Origin: Tretioscincus oriximinensis
Lineage: Eukaryota; Chordata; Lepidosauria; Squamata; Gymnophthalmidae
Reading direction: 5' to 3'
Length of the DNA: 64,000 nucleotides
Assembly (NCBI GenBank): GCA_022410635.1
Contig: JAJVDF010000786.1
Span: 355,251-419,250 of the forward strand
The notes beneath the pieces are model-generated. The model was not told where the DNA came from. It made no database searches and worked only from the letters and a program-made list of their open reading frames with translations. The position numbers were made by a program, and so were the translations under genes. Below are positions 19,599 to 31,099 of this stretch, piece by piece (the first letter of the stretch is position 1; every line of letters starts with the position of its first letter).

Positions 19599-20098
19599 AA
19601 ATGTGGTCTTCTCCTCTTCTTTCCATCTTAACTATCTCTCCTTCACTGTCTATGATTCTTTCTTCCATCCCTCCTTTCCCCTCTTTTGTTTCACTTAATT
19701 TATTTCTCCCTCTGTTAGACTGTCTTCCTCTTTCTTGGTGTTGTTTCCACCACTTCCTTCCTTCCTTTCTCCCTCACTCTCTTTCTCAGCCCCTTTCCTC
19801 CCCTGTTAATTCCTTCTTCTTTCTCCTTCCCTGTCCCTTTGTCCCTTTTCTTTCACTTTCTTTCTTTCTTTCTTTCTTTCACTCTCTTTCTTTCTTTCAC
19901 TCTCTTTCATTCTTTCTTTCTTTCTTTCTTGGTTTCCTTACCAGTCCTTCCTTTGTTCCTCTCTCTCTTTCCTGGAACTTCATCTCCTGCCTCTCTTTCC
20001 TCCTAGGACCACCCTGCCTCTCTTTCCTTCCAGGAACCTTCTTTTTTCCTTCCTTCTACCCACCCACCCATTCATTCACTTTTCATTTCTTTTATTAT
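19599..20098. repeat. Pyrimidine-rich tract with (CTTT)n core
   Basis: About 500 bases of C/T-rich sequence; 19849-19930 is nearly pure (CTTT)n with ACTCT interruptions. The 170-codon open frame here is a low-complexity Ser/Phe/Leu artefact. Confidence 0.85.
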
Positions 20099-20399
20099 TT
20101 TTGTCAATCCTAATGCTCTTTTGCTTGTGAAATCCCTGGAACTGCCAACCCAGCCACCACTAACTATTTTCTCTTCTATTATTGGGTATAGCTCCCTCTC
20201 CCCTTGTTTCTGGGTGAAACANAAAAAAGGAACATTTTTAAAAGACTTATTAAGGAAAATTATTGTTTGAAACTGGTAAAGAGTTTATCACCTCCTGACT
20301 TCCTTCACTGTGGATCATGGTCCCTCAGGCTTCTGTCCCTCCACAAATCATGTAAAATAAAACAGGGAGGGCATTTGTCCCTGGCCTGTACGCATATGG

Positions 20400-21245
20400 A
20401 AAAAACCTTCTGTGTCCCAAACCACATATAGACAAAACAATAGATAAACAATTCAATACATTATAAAGATCTATTTCAAACAATAATAATCCACAATATA
20501 CAGTATAAAAATTAGGAGCTGTCCAATAAAAGTCCAAATAAAATGAGTAAAAGTCCAAAAGGATCCACTATAATACAAAGTCCTGGAAGTCATACAGTGA
20601 AATGCTCAGGACGAAGCGTATGATGGTACTTCAGCAAGANGGACAGACACATTTCGACCGGTATGGTCTTCTTCAGTGGCCTCTATAAAATACATAGTAA
20701 TATACAAAAATCAAAATAATCAAATTACAGTGTATAAAAGATATATAATATCAAATAAAAAAACATTATCAAGTCAAAAAAACATACTCACATACAGTGT
20801 ACCATACATTGATCCAAAACGGATACAGATTTTTGGGTAAAATCCACACAGTTATATTTCAACTGGCAATACAAAGCTCCATAAAGATTCAAAGAGTGCA
20901 ATGATATACACAGTGAGAACTCGGTATATTTGCTGAATCTGCTTTCTATACCTCAAGGACAAGGTCCTGAAGATACTTAGAGCGAAGATGAGACAAAGGG
21001 ATATCAGTAATGTCCTGANTGCTGGCTACATACTAACCAATAAACCAATTAATTTCTTCATTTAAACCAAAAGGAGAGTATGTTCGTAATTTATTAATCC
21101 AGAAGAGTTCCCTCTTTTGTAAAGCTTCCCTTGTATTATGATTCAAAATTCTCTCTACACACCAGAATTTAAAGTCATTAGTTGTATGATTCATGGTTGT
21201 AAAATGTTTGACCAAAGGTGCTTGTATTCTGTTGTTTTTCAAACA
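20400..21245 (-). pseudogene. Penelope-like element of a second lineage: GIY-YIG C-terminus and 3' UTR (copy D)
   Basis: The minus-strand frame 21242-21033 reads VKHFTTMNHTTNDFKFW, then a long spacer to LQKRELFWINKLRTYSPFGL and NEEINWFIG. This is the PLE GIY-YIG end in which the catalytic Glu sits in RE.FWI and the domain closes with P.GLNE. The canonical GLNE ending separates it from copies A-C, which end EPEYIHKI...NYTFL. At about 20648-20682 the minus strand shows GGCCACTGAAGAAGACCATA followed by CCGGTCGAAATGTG, the 'gaagaag..cg.gaaa' signature common in PLE 3' regions. The RT and the GIY/YIG strands are missing. Confidence 0.8.
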
Positions 21246-21369
21246 GTGCTCCCCTAGGCAAAGGTTGCACCAGGGGCTGCCTTGGGTTAAGCCTGAGGCT
21301 TAAGCCTACACGCCAAGCCACCCAAAAACTACCCTGGGAGATGTTGCTTAGCCGCATCTGCCAAAGCAA

Positions 21370-21530
21370 CATCCCACTGAGGAAGAGGGAGGAAGGAGAA
21401 GGAAGCAAGAAGAAGAGGTAGAGAAAAAAGAGGAAGAAAAAGAGGAGGAAGTGGAAGAAGAAGTAAGAGTTAGAAGATAAAGAAAACGAANAAGAAGAGG
21501 AAGAAGGAGAAGAAGAAGAAGAGGGTTGTG
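21370..21530. repeat. Purine-rich (GAA/GGA) tract
   Basis: AGAAGAAGAGG-type units on the plus strand, with one N. Directly adjoins the truncated 5' side of the PLE fragment. Confidence 0.85.
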
Positions 21531-23060
21531 ATAAAGATATGCTTGTTTGTGATTTTCTAAATGACAGAGAAATATATGCCTCCTCGTTGGTTGTTCAAAT
21601 TGGGTGCCTTGGATGCAAAGCGTGAATATGCGAAATATGAAATGGAGAGAGAGTTAATTGGGAAAAAAAGTAAAGGGTATGACTACAGTCAGAAGAAAAG
21701 TTTCAAAAACTAACCAATGGCTTGCTTAGTTGGTAAAGGTATTGTTAACTTAGTTTTGGGGAGGAAGATTTAACAACAGATATAGTATACAGATCTTTCC
21801 CTAGGTATTGTTAGATGTAGAGCTGATACCTCGTGGCTACACAGAAACAACCACAGTGTTGTATCTTCAAATTCAGAAGTGATTGTCTGTGATTTTTTTT
21901 TTCTGGAAAGGTGCTAGGATTTACCTTCTAGGCAGTTTTTCTACTGCTAAACTTTGGACAGAAAGCAAAGGAATCTAGAAGCAGCTTACAAGTATATGCT
22001 CTTCTGACATGCATTTTTAATCCATCTTCTGTCCTGAAGACCAGCACTAAACTAGAAAAAATGAATTTTCCCAGGTTCAATCCAATTCTTCAGGAATGAA
22101 AATAAATTAAATATATGTGTCAGAACAGCACCTGGTTTTTACACAGCTAACAGAGAGAAAGGTGTTGATAGCCAAGGATTGATTGTCATTACTCTCGGCT
22201 AGCTATTAGCAATTTCCACAAAATAAATTATTGTAATAGATTTAACTAATTAAAAGTTAACCTTGAAAAATATTAAACAATATTAACACATTAAAAATGC
22301 ATTCTATAACTTTGGAGAACTATAAATGGGATACCTGTTGCAAATGAAATCAAAATCAATCCACAAATTAGTTTCTATTTTTCCCCCCACCGGGGAATTC
22401 TCTCACAGCATATGTAACACTAGTATTTTAATTTCTGAGAATTACCTATTGTTGTCTGAAGAACTATGTATTGTTTCACAATGCTTACTTTCTTCTCCTT
22501 GCCATTGTAACAGATCTATAGCTTATACGATTTCATACAAAAGCCAGGGGAATCTTGGTACATTGTAGACTGTGGTATGTACTTACAACAATACAAGGAC
22601 TGGTTGTCATGACTGCAGACTGTAAAACAGCTGATTATAGCCATATATTTTCTATGCACCAAAAAATAAAAACGAGGCAGAAAATAACCTCAGTAAGTTT
22701 GGTTTTGGATGCTCCAAGCCTTTGTGAATAAGCTTCCCTTTTCTTTCTCTCTAGATCAACAAGCTTTTGTGTTAACCTGTCACTGAGTTAAATTGGTTGA
22801 ATTAAGCAATCCTCACTAGTAATAGATTTGCAATGGAATACATAGTGATGCACATTTTAAAAGTGTTTCTAAGAGCATGCATATCGCCACAAGAACATTT
22901 TATCATTAGCTTTTTATTTAGCATCAATCGCTCCCCCCCCCCCCAAAAAAAATTAAACCTAGCAGGACAAAAATGTGCAGCATTTTTAATGGTTGCAAGG
23001 CCAGCAAAGTTGTGACATCCACATTTGAAAGAAATTGCTGTGTCAGGCTGGGTCCAAAAT
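21531..23060. other. No gene seen; AT-rich unassigned DNA
   Basis: Contains a C12A8 junction near 22935-22953. Short frames show no domain character. Confidence 0.45.
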
Positions 23061-23074
23061 ATCTAAGAATGAAA

Positions 23075-23218
23075 TATTGTACCACATTAGAGACTGACAA
23101 GACAAAAATAGGCAGTATGAGCTTTTGTAGACAAGTCTAATTCTTCAGATGCACCCAAGGAAAAAAGACTTGTCTATGAAGCTCATACATACTGCCTATC
23201 TTTTTCTTGTTCATATCT
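23075..23218. mobile_element. Inverted pair of PLE-like 3' tails
   Basis: 23088-23145 carries the tail in minus orientation (AGGCAGTATGAGCTTTTGTA, GACAAGTCTAATTCTTCAGA) and 23167-23215 in plus orientation (GACTTGTCTATGAAGCTCAT, ACATACTGCCTATCTTTTTC). The arms are imperfect complements with about 20 bases between. It corresponds to the terminal GAAGAAGTAGAC...GAAAGCTTATGCC segment of copies A-C but is more diverged. No ORF. Confidence 0.65.
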
Positions 23219-23360
23219 AAAATGCTATGAGACCCCCTTGCTAGATGTTCATGACATCCAGGTATTTTTAATTACTATTAGCTGCCCATCACCACCTGCA
23301 GAAACATTCCCATTTGTATAATTTATGTCTTGTGGCAATCATACCAGTAGTAGCATCAGC

Positions 23361-23665
23361 TGGCACTGATAGCTCAGTTGCTAAGGAATCCGTCTCTCAG
23401 CTGGGAGATGGGGTTTCGAAGCCCTGTGTGGGACGTGGGGAGGGGTCAGCACCTTCCACTAGTCTGTAGCAATAGTCAACACAGCAATTCAAAAGCATGC
23501 ATTGCAAGAAATTGCAACTGACTGCAAGTAGATACATGGGAACCACTAGAGCCTGGTGGGGAAGATAGAATGTGAGCCTTTGGGCAAAAATACCCTTGTA
23601 AGCCACTTNGAGTCCCTTTGAAAGGAGAGAAAAGCGGGGTATAAGAACCCAGTTCTTCTTCTTCT
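23361..23665 (+). mobile_element. tRNA-derived SINE (TTC-tail family), full-length copy
   Basis: The head GATAGCTCAGTTGCTAAGG (A box) and GGGGTTTCGAAGCCC (B box) are tRNA-derived. The body contains GCATTGCAAGAAATTGCAAC, TGACTGCAAGTAGATACATG and GGTGGGGAAGATAGAATGTG. The 3' end has TTGAAAGGAGAGAAAAGCGG, then GGTATAAGAACCCAG and (TTC)n. The 3' end resembles the L2 tail, suggesting L2 machinery mobilised it (inference). This is the best copy of the family in the window. Confidence 0.85.
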
Positions 23666-24309
23666 ATATCTCACACACACAGCGAAGCATTAAAAAGAGA
23701 ACAATCCAAATTCAATGGAAGCTCAGCTTCTTTGCACAGAATCATGCTGAGCCCTAATGCCTATAAGCATGGGTACAATAATTGTGGAAAACCATATTTT
23801 CCATCTCTGTTCTTATGTAATCCTTCCAAATCACAAAACAAAAACAAAAAATCATCCTTGGTGTTATTAATCATTACCCATTTCTATGCTTTGTGGTAAG
23901 CTAAGGGAGAAAAATTGGTCTTAAAGGCCCAGAGTCATCCAGAGGGCACTTCATTTTTTGTGTTTGGTTGCACCTTTTTCAGAGTGACTCATATGTGTTT
24001 TACTTCCATGCCCTGGGCATCAGGGAAAGATCTGAGTTGGATTATCACTTGTATTTGAAGCTTGATACACAGTGAACTTTAGTGTGAGTCTTTTGTGGAG
24101 AATAATTTTTTGTTAATAAGGTATTTGTCTTCAATTTTATTATTACTGACATTATTCTATCTTCATAAAACTTTGCTACATCTGAAGCAGGTTTTATCCA
24201 GCCTGAAATGAGAACAATCAAGTTCTTCATTGGACGAAACACAAAGGATGAGCAGAATAGAGATTTCTACAGGATCTTAAACCATGTCTCTTGAAATAAT
24301 ATAACATCA
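23666..24309. other. No gene seen; unassigned DNA
   Basis: Nothing supported. A weak, unconfirmed LINE-like character on the minus strand near 24045-24240 was not convincing. Confidence 0.35.
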
Positions 24310-24825
24310 AAATCAACTACCTAACCGCAAAGATTCTTGATCAGTTTTCTTAGACGGCCAACCTGTGATGTTCCAGAATGACAGGTTCTTGGCATAAGTA
24401 TGCTCATTATTATAAGGCAGTGGTTCTCAACCTTTCTAATGCCGTGACCGCAATACAGTTCCTCATGTTGCGATGACCTCCATTTTGGTGGCTCCTGCTC
24501 ATCAGCCTGCGGAGCACAAGGATCAGCCTGCCACCCAGAGCCACTGAAACCATCAGTGCATGCACAGAGTCCGTAGCCGCCATGTTGACTGTGGGCATGC
24601 GGGCTGCGATCATGTGTGATAGATTGCCGCGGCCAGCGCTGACAGCCAGGAGCGTCCTCCCCGGCTCAGCGGCTAAAGCCATTGGAAACATGGCTTTAGG
24701 GGATCCCTGTGTTTTGGTCATTCGACCCCCACCGGGGTCGCGACCCACAGGTTGAGAACCGCTGTTATAAGGCATTACAGGTTGGCTGTCTAAGAAAACT
24801 GATCAAGAATGTTTGTAGTTGATTT
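24310..24825. mobile_element. Inverted-repeat element hosting a nested hAT insertion
   Basis: The left arm 24310-24366 (AAATCAACTAC, ATTCTTGATCAGTTTTCTTA, GACGGCCAACCTGT) pairs with the right arm 24777-24825 (ACAGGTTGGCTGTCTAAGAA, AACTGATCAAGAATGTTTGT, AGTTGATTT). The arms are ~50 bp and nearly identical apart from a small indel. Without the nested hAT the spacer would be only about 55-60 bases, so this was a compact foldback element or an inverted duplication before the hAT arrived. Confidence 0.75.
24410..24772 (+). mobile_element. hAT non-autonomous element with 8-bp TSD
   Basis: The element 24418-24764 has termini CAGTGGTTCTCAACCTTTC and CCACAGGTTGAGAACCGCTG, a well-known amniote hAT end, and a perfect 8-bp target duplication TTATAAGG at 24410-24417 and 24765-24772. 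The internal GCGATGACCTCC and GGTCGCGACCC segments match the usual subterminal regions. The core (24485-24700) is GC-rich and non-coding; the 121-codon minus frame across it is spurious. Confidence 0.92.
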
Positions 24826-26624
24826 CCTGGTCTGTAGATTATCATTGTATAATCTTTTTATAAAGTTCTTCACATCCCATGTTTGTATAGATATTCACAA
24901 GATACGTCCTGTCAGTTTTATTTCCAGTGTGGCAGTATTGAATTTATTTAGAAATTTAGGAATTTATATCGTACCGTTCATAGCTCCCAGGGCAGGCAAT
25001 AAACAAAGATTAAAAATGCAAATTATTAAACCACATTTAAAATAAAACCCTCCACACCACTCTTCCCTGGTAGGATAATTGAGAATAGTTCAGTGATTTT
25101 TTTTCTTTTCTTGTAGATGAAGAAAACNTTTACATTTTGATGAGGGCTGGACCAGAAGGTCATAACGCTGGTTGCAGTTAAAACGTCCTAAATGCAGGTC
25201 TTACTATATTATTTCTTTTTTCTTGATGTGTANTGAGACCCAGTGATTTAATTAACAATTCACTCTTTGCCATTAAAAGGTAATAGTAAAGTTTTTTTTC
25301 AACTTTAGTCATTAATGAGGGAGCTTTAACTCATGCACCTTTTACTCCATTTTAGCTGAAATTTGCAATCTATAGGTCTTTGGGTTTTTCTCCCAAGTCC
25401 ATTCTGAAGCCATCTGCAAGTTTTTGACATAAATCTAAATTTTTGGACAGAGGTTTTAACATATAATTTTGGACAGAAGCCTAAAGTAAAGAGTGTTCAT
25501 GCATTTCTCTATGAATTTACACCTGGAGAAGAAGGGAAATTTTGTACCAAGGTTTTATTTGGGGTTTTTTCTGTGCTGTGGAATAAAGATGTGCTTTAAG
25601 AAATTTTTGAGGTAGAAAGCTAGTATCTGTTGATTCCTTATTCTGAAGATTTAATATCTCACAGCTATGATTTTGGATGGCTGGAAAAATGAGCAGCAGG
25701 GCCAATATCCTTGTAAGTTCCAGCAAGAATAATACTCAGATATATTCAAAATAAAACCATATAATTTCATATTTTGAATAATATGTAAGAAATTGTAGAA
25801 CTGTTGAAGGCTAGCTTTAATATCAGCCCATATTTTTAACATAGAATCTTTATCATGTCAATTAAATCGATTGAGGCAATATGACATCTTAACAGAAAAA
25901 AGAAAGATTTAAGTATATTTGTTCTGTTATTCCATCATTTCCTGTCAATAGCAACCCAAAAAATGGCGTTTTGACAGCTAGTGTTAAAAAAACAAGCGCT
26001 TTCTCATTCTGGTTGATATCAGTGCCAATATTGATTATAAATTAGGGTTATACCTTACAACACAAAAATGGAATAAAACTCTGCACCTTAAACACTGTGA
26101 AAAAATGATTTCCTTCCAGGTGCAACAGACATTTTCAGCTGCATCCTGTGAAAATTGCTTTCTTTTATAGACATTAAAGTTGCAGAGCCACAANCCGTTT
26201 TTATGTCATTTTAACCTTATTATAAATCTAAGTGCAAAAATCACAGTATAATCCAGAAATTCAATAAAAACCCAACTCTTGCTCAGTTTGAGTATTAATT
26301 GAATCTTTTTCCATTTGTTTGGATTACATATGCATGATTTTTTCCCTATATATAATGCACAAAAACACATTTTGTCAGTTCATGCACAACCAAAATAATA
26401 CTTGGTGGACTNATATATCAGCTAGTGATTTTAACTATGTAAATTATGAACACCTTTGACAGCATACACAGGGATTTTGTGTGAACAAATAAAAGTAGCT
26501 TTTACCATAGGTTTTTCATTAAAACAAAAATTATAAAGCATAAAAATGTCTTGCTTAAATTATAAATTAAATACTATTTTCATATCTTATCTATTTCCAC
26601 ACATTATCTGTTTCTTTGTTTTCA
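24826..26624. other. No gene; includes weak LINE-like remnants
   Basis: About 24945-25055 resembles a decayed L2 3' tail (CCCAGGGCAGGC then A-rich). About 25500-25900 on the minus strand has long broken frames (KIWADIKASLQQFYNFL) faintly reminiscent of L1 ORF2 C-terminal sequence, but I cannot support it. The rest is AT-rich. Confidence 0.35.
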
Positions 26625-26759
26625 GTTTGTGAAACGTTTTGCACTTAATTTTGCAAAATATGAAATTAGTTTTGGAATTGTAGACCTGCAGATTCACAAC
26701 GTCCCCATCAAGGACTTGAGAACTGCAACAGCGTCCAGCAACAGCTTGGTGAAAGTGAG
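26625..26759 (+). other. Exon-like open segment (uncertain)
   Basis: TTTCTTTGTTTTCAG precedes an open stretch reading FVKRFALNFAKYEI...NSLVK that stops at AAAGTGAGG, a plausible splice donor. Only this frame is open through the segment, about 45 codons. I do not recognise the peptide, see no neighbouring exon, and polypyrimidine-AG plus GTGAG combinations occur by chance in AT-rich DNA. Recorded because it is the best-looking candidate for a host exon in the window, not because it is established. Confidence 0.15.
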
Positions 26760-26969
26760 GAACGTTTGGTCTTTTGCTGTCTCTCTTGCTCCTGTGGCCT
26801 ATATTTGCATTTTATGTTTGATGCTGACTTTCTGAGTTCTGAATAATCTGTTTCTGTAATTTTACATTATATGGTTTATAATGTTTGATGTTTTACTTTA
26901 CACTGAACCTTTACTGCTCACTCTAAACAGCCTTGAGCAGTTTTTAACTGGAAAGGTGATATTTCATTT

Positions 26970-28300
26970 TGTTTTGTTTATTTATTTAGCGCTATCAATG
27001 TGCAAAACACTGTACAAAATATAGAAAAAATACAAATTGCATAATGATATTAAAAATCAGAGATGAACACCACAATCTAAAATCAACTATACCGTAAGAA
27101 GAGAAAGATCATTATATCAGCTCAGATATAGTCAAAGGCCCTTGAGAAGAGAAATGCTTTGAGGTGAGATTTAAATGAGGGAAGAGTGGTGACATGATGG
27201 AGGTGGGTGAGGAGTAAGTTGCAGAAAGAGAGAGCAAACAAGGGAGAAAGGATGAAGGAAAGACCAGGAGGTTCTCTAGGATGAACCAGCTGCTTAGAAT
27301 GAATGGAGCGAAGGACACGAGATGGCTGATAGAAGAAACTACTAGATTACTTGTCACAGTTGCCAGTCACAGTTCTGATTTTTCACAGGGTGTCTGTTGT
27401 GGAGAAAATAACAAAAAGCTATGTGCGCCACCCTATGGTTGGCTGTCCTCAGACCAAGTACAAATAAATAAATAAAATAAATAAATAAATTATGAAGAGA
27501 CTTAAAGGTTAAGATCATTAATTTATGTTGAATCCGATTGGGAAGGGGTAACCAATGGAGATGTTTTAGCAGAGGAGTAACATGATAAAATTGATGAGAT
27601 TGAAAAATAATTCTAGCCATGGAATTCTGAATGGAAATGAGAGGGTGAAGATGACAGGAAGGGAGGCCAGTGAAAAGAATGTTACAGTAATCAAGATGGG
27701 AGATTATTAAAGCATGCACCAGAATTTTAGCAGTCCCAACAGTCAGAAAGTGGTGAATTTTGTTCAATGTGTTGTGAAAGGATACGGAGGAATTGAAGAG
27801 GAATTCAAGATTCTGAGCTTCATTTACAATGGAAATGGGGACATTATTAGTAGTAAGTGAGAGGGAAGAAGCAGGAGATGAAGAGCAGAGTGGTAAGAAG
27901 AGAAGCAGGTTTTTGGTCGTGTTAAGTTTGAGTCTGTGATTGGTCATCCAGTTGGTGGTGGCACAGATGCAGTTGGATATACGGTCCTCAACCACAGATG
28001 TGAGATGAGGTGTAGATAAATAGCTGGGTACCATTGGCATAAAGATCGTAGTAAAATCCATATAAACTAATAAGTTGACCAAGAGAAGATATATAAATGG
28101 AGAATAATAGGGGGCCAAGAAGTGAGCCTTGGGGAACACCTGTGGATAAACTATAAGAAGGAGAAAGGGACCAACAGACACCTTGAAAACATGGTTAGAT
28201 AGGCAAGAAGAGAACCAGGTCAGAACTGTGACCTGGAAACCCAAACAACAGAGAGAAGTTAGAAAAAGGGTGTGATCAACAGTATTGAACACAGCAGGCA
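26970..28300 (-). pseudogene. L2 LINE reverse transcriptase and 3' end
   Basis: Minus strand. VFNTVDHTLFLTSL at ~28290 is RT motif A ('AFDTVDHTILL', catalytic Asp present as NTVDH). [38 protein letters not shown] ('[17 protein letters not shown]'), NWMTNHRLKLNTTKNLLLF, AKILVHALIISHLDYCNILF, GLPSCHLHPLISIQNSMARI and THLLKHLHWLPL-like blocks follow. The catalytic YADD region is altered (FTTIFMPMV). A 5'-truncated Squam-type SINE is inserted at 27354-27493. The 3' UTR continues to the (TTTA) end near 26972-26985. The residues upstream of ~28300 in the open frame are not L2. Confidence 0.88.
27354..27493 (+). mobile_element. Squam-type SINE, 5'-truncated, inside L2
   Basis: CAGTCACAGTTCTGA, CAGGGTGTCTGTTGTGGAGA and AATAACAAAAAGCTATG match the complement of the SINE at 62300-62512 (CACAGGGTATCTGTTGTGG in that copy). 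It ends AAGTACAAATAAATAAATAA. The L2 sequence resumes on both sides, so the SINE is the younger insertion. Confidence 0.75.
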
Positions 28301-29815
28301 TATATGTATAAATACATAGTATAAAAATACATAAATAAAAATGGACATGGAAACTCTCAAGGACATCTTTCTGACATTCCACTAGGGCTTTGTTCACAGT
28401 ACATGAAAAAAACGTGTGCAAAAAGCAGATTTGAAAACGCAGAGTGGAATTGGAATTCCCTTCGCTATTTACTTCCATGTCCATCTCTGTTTGAGAAATC
28501 CCTCATGCCTCCTCCTACTAGGAGATTCGCTTGGATACGAGCAGGGGAGAAAAATCAGCTTTTGCCTCAGGATGAGGGGCAGCTGCAGGAAAAAAGGTGG
28601 TGGTGGGGAGGGAGGAGATGTGCTTGGATTTCCTGCTGCTGTGGACCCCAAGCTTTGCAGGTTCTTCTGCCTTTGTAAAATCGGAGCACACAACAAAATC
28701 ATCATCAAAGTGAACTTAGGCTGCATTCGCACTGGCCCTTAACGCTGGCACAACTGCAGAGCCAACATCCAATGTTCTGAATGTATTACCATGAAAATCA
28801 ACTCCTAAGTGCTTCCGCTTCTCTTAATACGCACACCACTAGTTTCCGCTCAAAGTTCATGGCCTAATTCCATTGCCACTACTGTTTTTTGCCATTTGGG
28901 TTAGTTGTATTCCAACTACTGAGGAATTCGTAGCCACTCTCATGTATGCGGACACTCCCATCTCAGACTCACATTCAACTGTGACATGATGGGAGCCTCA
29001 GCCTATCAGGTAAAGGGGTGTTCCTGGGCTGGGTAACTGCGCATGTAACATTTTCANCCAGTTCTTCCTGACCACAATTCTGGGCAGAGTTCCTTTTGAG
29101 CATCACATACTCCAAAACACAATCTCTTTTTATTTTTCACTAGGGAGGGGGGGACNAAGGGGGAGGACAAAAAGGACTGAATTTGATGGTGATGATGCAG
29201 ATCTACCCAATCCTTTATTGTTAACGACTTTGCAAAACAACACGCTCTAGGATTACCATGCAAAAAAAGAGTTCTGAATTCCTGTTCTTTTTGAGATTGA
29301 GTAGAGAAGGAAATTTCAGCAGGTCAAGCTAAGATTATGACTTCTGCAGATCTCTTATTACAGTATCTGTCTGTGATCGCATTGGGACTTTAACATGGAG
29401 TGGAAAGTGGAAATTTCCACTCTGTTTTGAAAGTGAAGTGAGGGCATAGGATTAAGGAAATCCTTGCCTCGCTTCGAACGCTCGTTAAAGTCCCCATTCA
29501 CTTGCCCCTTTTCCTGCCTTTCCCTCCTGATTCCATCGCCCCGTTCTCCTGCTTGCTTTGCTAGCATATTCACTGCCCCTCACCGTCTTTCTCTCCTGAT
29601 TCCATCNCTTCATTCTCTTGCTTGCCTTGCCAGCCGATTCCCCAACCTCATTGTCGAAGTTCTCTTAGTGCGAATTTCAAAAGAGAGCTGCGACGACACA
29701 AAATCACCACGTACTGCGCAGCAACACAATGCAAACGGTCGGTTCCCGCTTCGTGTTGGGGTGCACGTTAAGCCCGAATGCATGACTCAATCCTCTGTCG
29801 TTTATACATAGGTTT
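28301..29815. other. No gene; unassigned repeat-like DNA, possibly one DNA element
   Basis: From GGCTGCATTCGCACTGGCCC (28720) to TTAAGCCCGAATGCATGACT (about 29767-29788) the composition is more GC-rich than the flanks and the two ends are loosely complementary, so this may be a ~1-kb non-autonomous DNA element. Inside, a ~68-bp unit (TCCTGATTCCATCGCCCCG at 29526; TCCTGATTCCATCNCTTCA at 29594) is tandemly duplicated. Family unknown. Confidence 0.3.
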
Positions 29816-31099
29816 TCTCGAGGGTTGTTATAAATAATCTAATTAATCATAAGCAAAACTCTAAAAAGAATACATAGCACAAACTTTAATTCATCTTTTA
29901 TGCAATTATTACTGTTTCTCATCTTTACAAATTATAGATGTCACAATGCACATTTACAAGAGANGTCATGTTCAGCTACAGTGTTTCAATAAAATGAGCT
30001 TGGAAAAAGTTCTAAGAGTCGATAGTTTCCATATTGACAATCAAATTTATTTTGGTGATACTAAGGATTGCGTGTGTGGGATAAAGATCACACAGAATTA
30101 GTCCTACTGGAAAGGAAATAAGGGAGTCTAGTACACAAGGTCTGTCGCATCAGATGTCTTCCAAACAGGATGCCCTTTTTGATTTGTATTAGATTTTTAA
30201 GATTCCACTTCCTGTATGGGTGGCACAATAGACTATCTTTTCTCTTTGTGCAGTATGGAAGTCTCCTTTAGAAGATGCAGAGCCATAAAGTTTCAGGCTG
30301 TCAATCCTGAGCATGCTTGTATCCAACCAGAGGAAAACACAAGAGTTTATTTTGTTATAACTTCCAGAGATAAAGCAGGCGGCTATGCAGCTAAAGCACC
30401 TTCCAGAAGAAAGAAGTTCAAAGCATAGATAGTATCATATTGCTGTGTACCTTGAGTTAATTTATATATCCTTTTATCCTTTTATCACTTTATCATTTTT
30501 TGTACTGAAAGATGCTATGCCAATTCACGTTACACAATAGGTGGACACAACACAAATGCATGATACTATCAAGTACAGGAATAAGAAAAATGAATGGAAA
30601 CTCAGGTAGAGTCAATGCCTTTAATTCAAATTTTTATTTCAAATTCAATGATGTATTCTGTCATTAGAATGAAGGGAAATCTACTCCAAATTGCTTCAAT
30701 TTGTTTAGCCATCCAAAACTTACTATGATTAAAGCATACATCAACTTACTTCNACCCTTTCAAAGCACTTCTTTTCAACGGAATAGGATGGTAGTATATT
30801 GGTATATCTAGCACACACTTTTTTCGTTCTCTCCAATCATTCATCAAAACTAACACATTCATTCCTGTCTATTTTTGCAATATGTAACAATAAAAATAAT
30901 ATAACAGTCTTCCTAACATATTGAGCTTACCTAAAAAGGATATTTCAGTGTGAAATATAAAAACAAGCTACAGAGTTGTTGCAGTCCAAAAAATATCACA
31001 CTTTTTCTTATTGTTATAATATTCCATATTTTTGGCATTGGTGTCTCCCATTTTTGTTTTTTAGGTTTGTTGCCTTTCCCCTCCTGTAGCTTATTTTAG
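29816..31099. other. No gene seen; AT-rich unassigned DNA
   Basis: The open frame 30216-30428 follows a TTTGTGCAG acceptor-like string but has no recognisable homology. Confidence 0.4.

Noticed and set aside
19601..20113. A 170-codon secreted/membrane-like protein
   Set aside because: Hydrophobic appearance results from a CTTT/CCTT repeat.
23361..23440. A functional tRNA gene (A and B boxes)
   Set aside because: Boxes are part of a repeated SINE head; no cloverleaf with proper anticodon stem and acceptor pairing.
25500..25900. L1 ORF2 C-terminal fragment on the minus strand
   Set aside because: Only a faint resemblance over frames broken by several stops; no conserved block could be matched confidently.
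27354..28484. A single 376-codon minus-strand gene
   Set aside because: Its centre is an L2 reverse transcriptase, its first ~60 residues are unrelated flanking sequence, and its last part reads through an inserted SINE.
30216..30428. Exon-like frame after TTTGTGCAG
   Set aside because: No recognisable homology, no donor-acceptor partner, and a stop closes it; chance in AT-rich DNA is sufficient.
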